From Brachypodium distachyon (taxonomy: Eukaryota; Streptophyta; Magnoliopsida; Poales; Poaceae): DNA of 64,000 bases. Made by a program: the position numbers and the translations under genes. Positions within the stretch are counted from its first letter, which is position 1. Each line of letters starts with the position of its first letter. The notes under the pieces are model-generated. The model did no database searches. It was not told the DNA's origin and saw only the letters and a list, made by a program, of their open reading frames with translations. Below are positions 56,500 to 64,000 of this stretch, piece after piece. The stretch is taken from the NCBI RefSeq assembly GCF_000005505.3, contig NC_016134.3, forward strand, positions 806,001 to 870,000, given 5' to 3'.

Positions 56500-58165
56500 G
56501 CTAGAGAGAGATGCACCGGGACAATTATTGTAGAAGAATAGAGAGAGATGCAACACTGAATGTTGTATTGATCATCGGTGTGAGTACAATTTGTACTCAT
56601 ACATGTACACGTTTCCAACTGCCTATACAAGCACTACTCACATCGTGCTATGAACTGCTATACAAGCTGGTGTCATCGCATGCTCCAACACTCCGCCTCA
56701 GTCTTAGCATACATGTACACTGCTGACACATTGTCACAGCACACCAGTACGGTGGCCTTTGGAATGTGGCAGCCAAGCTCTCGCAGCAGCTCGCGGATCC
56801 AGCAGCGCATTCGGCGACTGCGTTGGCAATAGCCCGATACTCCGCCTCGGCGCTTGAACGAGATACAGTGGGCTGTCTCTTGGATGACCACGAGATCACA
56901 GAGTCGCCGATGTAGACGCGGTAGCCGGAAGTCGACCGGCGGGTGTCCGGGCAACCTGCCCAGTCTGCGTGGGAGTACGCCATGACGTCGGTCGTCGAGG
57001 AAGCCGCCAGATGTAGACCCAGGTGCGTGGTGCCACGAATGTAGCGCAAAATCCGCTTCACCAAGGCAAGGCGAGCATCCCGTGGCTCGTGCATGTGGAG
57101 GCACGCTTGCTGCACCGGATATGACAAGTCCGGGTCGAGTCATCGTGAGGTATTGCAGAGCTCCCACCAAGCTGCGGTAAGACGAGCAGTCGTCCAGAGG
57201 AGCCCCATCTTGGGAAGACAGCTTGCTGTGGGTGTCGATCGGCGTGGAGGCCGGCTTGCACTTTGTCATGCCGGCGCGCTCCAGAACGTCCTCGGCGTAC
57301 CGTTGCTGGCTCAGGAAGAAGCCACGAGGCGTGCGGGTGACCTGCATCCCGAGGAAGTAGTGGAGGTCGCCCAGATCCTTCATGGCGAACTCAGCGTGCA
57401 GAAGCTTGCTGGCGTGGGCGATGAACTCCGTGGACGATGTCGTCGACGTACAGTAGGAGGAAGCAGGTGTCGCCTCCCCGCCTGAGTGTGAAGAGCGAGT
57501 TGTCGGCGCGGGACGGGATGAAGCCGATGGAGCGCACGAACGCGGCGAACCGCTGGAACCAGGCGCGGGGCGCCTGCTTGAGCCCGTACAGGGACTTGTC
57601 AGGGTGGCAGACGAAGTCCGGGTGCGCAGCATCGACGAAGCCGGCAGTACACTTCCTCTTGGAGCACGCCGTGGAGAAGGACGTCCATGCATCTGGTGCA
57701 GAGGCCACTGACGGGAGGCTGCCACGGTCAGAACAGTGCGACGTCGTAGTCGATGTCGGGGCGCTGAGTGAAGCCGCGGACAACCCAGCGGGCCTTGTAG
57801 CGATCGAGGGAGCCGTCCTCGCGCATCTTGTGGCGAAACACCCATTTTCCTGTCACAATGTTAGCTCGAGATGGCCGAGGAACAAGCTGCCAAGTGTGAT
57901 TAGACTGCAGCGCGTCGAATTCCTCTTGCATAGCCTGACGCCAATGGGGATCTCGAAGTGCAGCATGTACAGAGGATGGCAGTGGTGGCAGTCAGGCTGT
58001 CCAAGTGGCGCTTGGGCAGAAAGATCCCATCGCGAGCCCTGGTGATCATCCGGTGCTGTAGAGGAGCTGGCGTGGCGGAAGGTTCTGCCGCGGCAGGGGA
58101 GGCTGCAGGCGACGCAAGAGAGGGAGTTGCCGGGATGGCTGACGCAAGAGAGGGAGTTGCCGGGA
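56500..58165 (-). mobile_element. Ty1/Copia retrotransposon remnant (RT-RNase H part)
   Basis: On the minus strand, reverse-transcriptase motifs appear in order: WRQAMQEEFDALQSNHTW and GKWVFRHK near 57.96-57.84 kb, DIDYD near 57.75 kb, KSLYGLKQAPRAW near 57.57 kb, FLLLYVDDIV near 57.46 kb and LGDLHYFLGMQV near 57.36 kb. RNase H motifs follow: HADWAGCPDTRRSTSG near 56.96 kb and SSAEAEYRAIA near 56.84 kb. The order is that of Copia elements. Several frame shifts break the reading, and gag, protease and most of integrase are absent. A short AT-rich stretch at 56.5-56.65 kb may be part of the 3' LTR; no second LTR is seen. A 27-bp unit (GACGCAAGAGAGGGAGTTGC...) is duplicated at 58110-58165, at the upstream break. 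Confidence 0.88.
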
Positions 58166-58169
58166 AGGT

Positions 58170-58300
58170 CTAGTCCTTCCCTTTTTGTTGTTGACCAAAT
58201 TGGTTTGTGTGTACTCAGATCAATTGGCCCAGAGAAGTTTCCAATTTTCAATGGGTCCAGTTCTGTTCAACAGTTATATACCTGTTGTGTGCTGTCAATT
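58170..58300. repeat. Second copy of the 49.95-kb block, fused to the Copia remnant
   Basis: This copy matches 49949-50078. On its left it abuts the Copia remnant. On its right it runs within 20 bp into a copy of the sequence found at 55238-55330, the 3' flank of the first RING gene. Confidence 0.9.
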
Positions 58301-58399
58301 ATTTGACCCATGAACACAGAGGAATTAAGAATGGTGGGTCTTGATATATCTCTACAGCATAGACACTCTCTTGGCACGCAGCATTGGCGTGAGACGATC

Positions 58400-58690
58400 G
58401 GTCGTTCATTTGGTTGCTGCTGTCGTCGTCGTCGACGGCTCCGTGCTGCGGCAGACGGGGCATGTGGGGCGGCGGCGCCCTTCTCTTCGTCGTCGTCCCC
58501 ATCTCGGGCGGCTGCCAGCTGCTTCGCGCGGTACACCGAGGTCGGGTACGCCGCCAGCCGCCCGAGCTCCACGTCGATCCCGATGGCGCCGTGCGACGAC
58601 GAAGACGAAGAGCGGCGGCTGTTGGAGTCGGACTTGGACCAGATGAAGGTGGCGAAGGAGATGGCCACCAGCGCCGTCATGGCCGCGCCG
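58400..58690 (-). pseudogene. RING-H2 pseudogene, partial copy of the 55.3-kb gene
   Basis: The N-terminal part is recognisable ([28 protein letters not shown]). Compared with the gene at 55341-55811, about 23 bp covering the start codon and first codons are missing at about 58692 (GCCGATC is joined to GCTCTCTTTC). The linker and most of the RING finger are also deleted, so that the frame joins RRRPTCPVC out of register near 58475. The two deletions leave no start codon at the usual place and no Zn-binding site. Downstream sequence, including the CATTTGGTTGC leader into the stop, is nearly the same as in the intact gene. Confidence 0.88.
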
Positions 58691-58784
58691 ATCGCTCTCT
58701 TTCGCTAGTACAAGAACAAAGGTCCTGACGGACGGTGTATATACACGCACACGCACACGCACACGCTTTAATTTGCCCCGCTGC

Positions 58785-58945
58785 CTTTAGATTGGTGCAC
58801 GCGGGACACTGGATTTGACTGCACTCCAGCGAGCGGCTGTTGGAGTTGGACCAGATGAAGCTGGCCACCAGCGCCGCCATAGCCGCCGACTGGTTTTGAA
58901 GACCGCCCGTTTTGTCAGCCGGGCCGGCGTTGGAGACCAACAAGT
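58785..58945. repeat. Scrambled copy of the RING gene's upstream sequence
   Basis: Segments match the intact copy out of order: GGACACTGGATTTGACTGCA (compare 55900-55923), a piece of the RING coding start reading [13 protein letters not shown] on the minus strand (compare 55735-55790), GCCGCCGACTGGTTTTGA (compare 56163-56180) and GTTGGAGACCAAC (compare 56287-56299). Intervening parts are deleted. Confidence 0.8.
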
Positions 58946-59150
58946 GTACGCTCCCCTCCCGCATCTCACCCCTCGCGCCGCACCAGACACCGCCTCCTCC
59001 TCTCCTCCGCGCCTGCCCCCTCCACCTTGCAGCGTGAGTAGCCAGCCCTCTTGCTCCCCGTGTCCCCTCCTCCAAAACCCTAGCCTGTCTTCCGGTGTCA
59101 GTGGTGCTGACCAGCAGGAGCTTACGTATGTTTCCTCGGTGCGCGTGCAG

Positions 59151-59797
59151 ATCTGAAGGAGATCGCGTTGGTGGTCGAGGCAGGGCCGCTGACCAAGGAG
59201 GTACGCCGGATCTCCCGCGTCGCCCTCCGCCGCCGCCTCGCCGCCCGCGACGTCGCGGCCTTCCTTGCCTTTGCGCTAGCCCCTTCCTCCGAAGCCTTCA
59301 CCCGCCTCTCCCCCCTCCTTCCCAAGGTATTCTCAGTACACCACTTATGCCTGAATCTGATGGCCAAATCAAAGGATTATGACATGCGGCTGTATGTCTA
59401 TTTTGTTTGTATTGGCTGCGTAAGGACGCAATATATCTTTCTGGATTGCCTGGCTTAATTATTACAAGAAAATGGGAACTCAATAGTATAGATTGCCTTT
59501 GCAAAGCAACTATTACTGCATGGTGATGCAATGCAAGCCTTGAGTAACATTATGTTTTGTAATTGAGTTTCACTATTCAAGTTTATGCCATACCAGGTTC
59601 CATCTCTTCTGTTGCTTAATTTATACTTGATAATCTTGGGAGTCGGTGTGTGGAAGTTAAAACTTGTTTCGTTTGGTGTTGTATATGTCAAAAAAATAAA
59701 CTGGATATGTTCAGATTTTTTTGACATTCCTACGGTATTTCTTTTTTAGGAAGATGGGAGTGAAATGGATGTTGATGCAGCAGCTCCGGCGGAGTGA
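59151..59797 (+). pseudogene. RPN3: Captured 5' fragment of 26S proteasome subunit RPN3
   Basis: Two exon-like pieces remain: 59151-59326 (after gtgcag, ending CCCAAG|gtattc) and 59750-59797 (after ttttag, ending in TGA). Joined, they read LKEIALVVEAGPLTKEVRRI, then VALRRRLAARDVAAFLAFAL, then EDGSEMDVDAAAPAE and a stop. This matches the N-terminal region of the proteasome lid subunit RPN3 (non-ATPase subunit 3) of cereals, as I remember it. Six or seven residues are missing between RRIS and VALRR, and everything after the MDVDAAAPA box is gone. The intron position after LLPK is kept, so this is a genomic and not a retroposed copy. An RPN3 start codon is not seen upstream in frame. Confidence 0.85.
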
Positions 59798-60180
59798 AAT
59801 ATACTCTTCTATTTCTTGGTAGATTTCTTTATGTGATAAAAATCTGATACCGCAAGTTAAAAATATTTTAAGAATTAAGAGGTTCTATATTTAAATTTTA
59901 ACTACAGGAATAAACAACAAATAAGATATAAAAAATTATCAAAGAGTAAGAAATTTGTGTCAGTATTTTTTTTGATGGGACAATGCTATATAATTTTCAA
60001 AAGGTATTATTGTGTTTGAGAGAGTAAAATATCAAGAAAATCTTTGGAAGAAACCTTTTTAAAGAGATGTTTCGTGCTCGTCAAAGAAGAGCAAAGAAAG
60101 AAAGTTTTGATGCATGTCTTTGAGTATATCATTTTATTTTCTTGTCCCCTTGCAACGCACGGACATTTCGGCTATATCAC
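59798..60180. other. AT-rich flank of the RPN3 fragment with TTGCAACGCACGG motif
   Basis: This is a strongly AT-rich segment without genes. At about 60148-60165 it contains CCCTTGCAACGCACGGACA, the inverse of the CCGTGCGTTGCAAGGGG signature also seen, in a variant, at 39.5 kb. Just right of it, homology to the 56.38-kb region resumes. It may mark the end of the inserted element that brought in the RPN3 fragment. Confidence 0.4.
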
Positions 60181-60300
60181 AAAAGGAAAAATTATATATG
60201 TCCGTGCCAACACACACACACACGAGCGCTGCGACTAATTTAACCTCCCTCGATGTTCCTAACTAGCCATCAAAATCGTTGTGTCCAAGACACTGCGCGT
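60181..60300. repeat. Continuation of the RING-upstream duplication
   Basis: CACAAAAGG...TATGTCCGTGCC, CCAACACACAC, AGCGCTG-GACT, CCTCCCTCGATGTTCC and GTCAAGAC-type words follow in the same order as at 56373-56490, so this block continues the duplicated copy that was interrupted at about 58945. Confidence 0.75.
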
Positions 60301-60838
60301 CATTCCTATATTACCGGCCACTGCCACGTCGACATTGGTCAAAAGTAAGGTCAAAATCCCAATCAGCCTTAAAACCACACTAAACCCACCACGTCAGACA
60401 GTGAATTCTCGAGAAAAAAAAAAGATTTGAGAATTGAACTAGAGGCGGGACTTTGTGGGATCCCGTTTGCACCTTTACCCGTGGTCCATAGCACAAACAG
60501 AGATCGAAACGAAATTTTCTCATTTGATTTCAACAAAATACATAACCGCCTCCTAGAAGAAAAAAAAAGCTAAAGAGGAACGAAGAAGAAAGAAGAGGAA
60601 TTGGAGAGAGATAGGCGTGCATACATACATATACAACAATTCTATCAGTCTACTCTACACGTATATACGGCGAGCGGAACGTACAAACGTACAATACGTA
60701 CGTACGCCGTATTCTGCCGCTCTGCGCGCTATCCAAATGGTCACCACATCTCTCTACAGGACCACCAGAGTTTCTTGGCTGCATGCATGCATTGCTGACG
60801 CAGCCATGACGAACGTCGTCTGTTGAAGAATGTGGTCA

Positions 60839-61309
60839 TCAGCTAGGATTTGCTTGCGCTAGCGGCGGCGGCGGCGTGCGGCAGACGGGGCACGTGGGGC
60901 GGCGGCGCAGCCACTGGTCGACGCAGCCCCGGTGGAACGCGTGGCGGCACCCGGGCAGCCGCCGCAGCTCGTCGCCGTCCTCGTACTCCCCCAGGCACAC
61001 CGCGCAGCTCCTCGCGCCGTCCACGTCATCGTCGTCTTCCTCGCCTCCGGCGGCCTTCTCTTTGTCGTCGCCGCCGCCTTCGTCCCCGTCTCCGGCGGCG
61101 GCCTTCTTCGCGGTGCAGTACACGGAGGTCGGGTACGTCGCCAGGGCGGCCTCGTCGACCCCGGCACCCCGCCGGCGCCGCCCGAGCTCCACGTCGTCTT
61201 GGCCGCCGTCGGTCCGGCCCCGGCGGCGGTTGGAGCAGAAGAAGGTGACGGCGGAGAGCGCCACCAGCGCCGCCATGGACGCCCCGATCAGCACCACGTC
61301 CTTGGACAT
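60839..61309 (-). CDS. ATL: RING-H2 finger protein (ATL-type), 156 aa, paralogue
   Basis: This is an intronless gene, ATG at 61309 (the upstream TTG at 61312 is not a start) and stop at 60839. The N-terminal hydrophobic segment ([20 protein letters not shown]) is followed by a basic Arg/Gly stretch, ATYPTSVY, a long acidic Asp/Glu/Gly linker and a complete RING-H2: [20 protein letters not shown], then [22 protein letters not shown]. It differs from the neighbour at 55341-55811 mainly in linker and tail, and it has the more usual Gly where that copy has Trp before the third Zn-binding Cys. The product is expected to be a membrane-anchored E3 ubiquitin ligase. The two genes have the same length and orientation and are clearly tandem paralogues. 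Confidence 0.9.
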   Translation of the reverse strand: MSKDVVLIGASMAALVALSAVTFFCSNRRRGRTDGGQDDVELGRRRRGAGVDEAALATYPTSVYCTAKKAAAGDGDEGGGDDKEKAAGGEEDDDDVDGARSCAVCLGEYEDGDELRRLPGCRHAFHRGCVDQWLRRRPTCPVCRTPPPPLAQANPS

Positions 61310-61419
61310 CAATCCAAGCTCTCTAGCTAATTATTCTCTCGATGTCTCTTTCTCTCTTCTAACAAATTATACAAGCAAGATCGAACACAACAGACATCGA
61401 TCTGAAGACAGTGCTCTCC

Positions 61420-61434
61420 TCTGCATATATACAC
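61420..61434 (-). promoter_or_regulatory. TATA box of the second RING gene
   Basis: On the minus strand GTGTATATATGC lies about 115 bp upstream of the ATG, with a CT-rich leader (AGAGAGAAAG on the plus strand is its inverse) between. Confidence 0.5.
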
Positions 61435-62704
61435 ACCCCCGGCCCCTGCTTTGAGATCCGTGCACGCCGCGGCCCTCGCTCACCTCCAACCTCTGCCGTC
61501 CATCACGAACGAACAAAAAAAATAAAATTTGCTGTTAATTAAATTCCTCCTGTCAATTCGTTGCTTGTCCTGCGAAACGATCTTCATGATCACGTATCTT
61601 GGTTTTCTAGCAGCAAGTGACATTCCTTCTTGGACTTGGGACCTTTCTCTCCAATTTTTTAACCCTCAATTTCTTGCGTCGCAGCTTTTAATTTCCCTAA
61701 AAAACGGCCTGCAGAATTTTCCGGCAGTAAAGAATATGGTGCCGTCTAGTGTCGTGGGCGTGCATGTCGAGCTAACGGAATCGCGACAGGTGAAAAACTG
61801 AAAAATGGCTGGAGAATTCGCCCACAGGGGTGAATACAATAAGTGTAGGTGATCAGGACGGCAAAGTCCGTGTGTGCTTGATTAGTTAATTGATTGATTA
61901 GAACTAGTACTGGTGCTAATGATGTTGCGCATGAGATGATCCCTCGATCCTTAACTTGGCCTGGCAGGTTTGCACATTCATTGTTTCCTGGGAGAGGAGG
62001 ATTCTGGTCGGCGACCAGTATTTTGATCCCCTATTCAAATGATCAACGGAAAAACGTTGCTAGCAATGTTCGCCCTTTGGTCTTAAAGAGTGAACCATCA
62101 TTTGGCACGTGCACGCGAGCAAGTAATGGATTGAGAGTGTACGCGTGTTAATTTGAAGTCCGGTCAAGCAGACGAGAGCAGTGTTTCAGGCTCAATTATT
62201 ATTATTTTTGAGAGAATTTGAGGCTTAATTATTATGGTTAAGAGTCACGGACGAATTAAGTTCAGATACGTACGTCGTGCGTTGGATGATTGGGACAAAT
62301 CACAAATTGTTAGTTGGGCGAGTAGCAGGTCTTTGGGTTGCTATGGCCTATGGGTGCCGCCGTACTAGCAAATTTTAATTTGTGTGGCACTTCCATGATT
62401 ATCAACATACAGAAATTCCAGCAAACACGCGTGGCAGAGTGACTGCTTCCTCTGGGCCCGCTTTGCATAGGCTGCTCCTCCTGGTGGACGACGACGACCT
62501 CCCTGTCCGTGGGCCCCACTTGGCAGACTGTTCAGCGGAAAGGTCAAAAGAGAAAAAGCTCAAAGGCGTAGGCCTCGGTCCCTTGTATCCATGACACAAA
62601 GGCCCCGGTCCTTTTCCAATAATCGTCATTGCTGTAGCAAAACTCAGCAGCCCACGGAGTTTGACTTTTGCATGTGCCACGTGTGTTTAACTCGTTGCAT
62701 AATA

Positions 62705-62814
62705 CTCTCTCCGTTCCATAATTTTTGTCAAAATATTACATGTATCTAGACATTTTTTAGAAATATATACATCCATCTTTAACCAAATTTGAGACAAGAG
62801 TTAAGAAACGGAGG
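62705..62814. mobile_element. Stowaway-type MITE
   Basis: A 110-bp element with arms CTCTCTCCGTTCCATAATTT and GTTAAGAAACGGAG lies between TA dinucleotides and has the usual ATGTATCTAGACATTTTTTAG interior. Confidence 0.82.
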
Positions 62815-63578
62815 TATTAATTTATTGTCCTCTAGCTCGTTTTTTGTTTGGAATGTTATGAAATTTGCGTTTGGTTTCCAATGTTCGGGATGGTTGGCTT
62901 TCTAGCTTCTCGGGTGAAATGAGACGACCCTTAAGTCAGCTTTCTAGCTTCGCTGGTGAAATGAGACGACCCGTGGTCTAACACATTCTTTCATCATTCA
63001 CATATAAACCGACCCCTTTGAAGTAGTTAAGCCTTATCATTCAGTTGCTTAATGTCCTGTCGGTTTTGTAAAAAAGATGAGAAAAACAAAATTTGCCATG
63101 GTCGGGAGCAGGAGGTGTGACTTTACAAATGCCAGTTGGTCAACTCTGGCAAACCCCTCTACTCGTACTATTCGTGTGACTCGTGCCCCTTTGATTGGCT
63201 ACTGAAGTTCTCCCACTACTTGGAGTTGCATGGGTTTGATTGTAAATAAAGATTATACGTACCATTGTTCCTATGAACCAAAAATCTCTATTTAAATTTA
63301 TACAGTATATAAAACCAAACAGTCTAAATAGAGTCAAACAATACGATGCCCCTAGCGTGATGCTAATTTATCCAACCTTGTTGTAATGAATAATCAGTTA
63401 ACTCATGGTTCAAATCCCGTGCCAAGCCGACAAATAGTCATCGATCCTGTCCAACATTTTGCTTTTGAACATATCTAAATCATTAACGATGTTATACATC
63501 AAAGGGAAAAAATACTTTAATTAAAAAAATGAATTTTGGTTGTAGAGGTACATCTTTTTTGCTGTTTTTTGGATTTTA

Positions 63579-63795
63579 GGGGCCGTTTGGATTACGCCTG
63601 AGCAAGCCCTGCCAAAATTTGGCACGCCAACGATTTGGCAGAGAAATCTGCCGCCACCGTTCCGCCAGCACGCGGGCGCAAAAACAGAACGCGGTGACCA
63701 AATAATTGGTGTGGTTGCAAATTCTTGTCCTGATCCAAACGGAAAACGACCAAAAAATTGGTCGGGCGAGCCAGGGTTGCAATCCAAATACACCC
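63579..63795. mobile_element. Tourist-like (PIF/Harbinger) MITE
   Basis: The left end GGGGCCGTTTGGATTACG and the right end, read inversely as GGGTGTATTTGGATTGCAA, form imperfect terminal repeats. The trinucleotide TTA flanks both sides (63576-63578 and 63796-63798), as expected for Tourist elements. The interior also contains the inverse pair TTTGGATTACG / GATCCAAACGG. Length is 217 bp. Confidence 0.75.
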
Positions 63796-64000
63796 TTACT
63801 AGTTGCAACTCAGAAGGTATCTTCGCTGAAAAAGGAAGAACTTCGAGGACCTGCACAGAAAATGCACTCTGCAGCTGCCAAGTGCCCCCAACAGCAACAG
63901 CTCTCTTTTGTTTTCTTCCCCAAAAAGAAATTCCCCAGAAGCGAATAGAAATCTGCCCCCCCACAACAGCACTGAAGAACTCGGGGCCGAGAAGAAAAAA

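Larger units (their letters stand above)
61435..64000. other. Right-hand intergenic region
   Basis: No supportable gene is present. It holds two MITEs (listed) and a duplicated GCTTTCTAGCTTC...GGTGAAATGAGACGACCC at about 62900-62915 and 62938-62972. The minus-strand frame 63521-63964 overlaps a MITE and is not credible. Confidence 0.45.

Noticed and set aside
58950..60180. Helitron as the carrier of the RPN3 fragment
   Set aside because: A Helitron-like terminus was considered, but no 5' TC, 3' hairpin-CTRR end or A/T target site could be shown, so the carrier is left unnamed.
63398..63432. tRNA-like T-arm (GGTTCAAATCC)
   Set aside because: No D-arm, anticodon stem or acceptor pairing can be found upstream at the right distance.

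Overview
The window is nuclear DNA from a grass. The genes have plant-type GT-AG introns and GC-rich 5' exons that grade into AT-rich 3' exons, which is typical of grasses. About ten Stowaway-type MITEs with TA target duplications are scattered through it, together with a CACTA element, a Tourist-like MITE, hAT-like and LINE fragments and a Copia remnant. The gene density (about eight complete genes in 64 kb, plus one partial gene and fragments) fits a compact grass genome of the Brachypodium or rice kind better than wheat or maize. From memory, the combination of YABBY, UBP and MBD genes resembles a stretch of rice chromosome 12; this is an inference and was not checked.

Layout. 1-1345: 5' part of an unrecognised minus-strand gene. 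2148-2598: small plus-strand membrane protein. 3750-9083: minus-strand IRE-family AGC protein kinase, reconstructed as 15 exons and 1038 aa. It shares a GC-rich, G-box-containing bidirectional promoter with a plus-strand single-exon gene of 216 codons (9892-10542). 15288-19945: minus-strand YABBY transcription factor of six exons with an in-frame stop just before its usual C-terminal tail. 20787-23292: CACTA element carrying a decayed Ulp1-like protease domain. 23.3-28.5 kb: gene-poor and MITE-rich. 28537-36495: minus-strand ubiquitin-specific protease of the UBP8 type, 13 exons and 900 aa, with one GC-AG intron. 36.6-44.5 kb: gene-poor, with a tandem duplication, a transposon-like block and an ABAB-type 104-bp satellite. 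44889-48656: plus-strand NT-C2 (EEIG1/EHBP1-type) protein, 753 aa. 51494-53894: plus-strand methyl-CpG-binding-domain protein whose acidic tail is broken by what looks like a one-base insertion; the other frame stays open to 54291.

55.2-61.3 kb is an unstable patchwork. It holds two intact RING-H2 (ATL-type) genes, a deleted RING pseudogene, a Copia remnant, a block copied from 49.95 kb, and a captured 5' fragment of the proteasome lid gene RPN3 that still has a plausible splice junction and stop. 61.3-64.0 kb holds the promoter of the last RING gene and two MITEs.

Functionally the genes do not form one pathway. Three loci are linked to ubiquitin-proteasome biology (UBP, RING-H2 pair, RPN3 fragment), but nothing in the sequence shows that they work together. 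No rRNA, tRNA or CRISPR could be supported. The most notable observations are the YABBY premature stop, the MBD frameshift, the RING/Copia/RPN3 mosaic, the duplicated splice acceptor in the kinase gene and the higher-order satellite.
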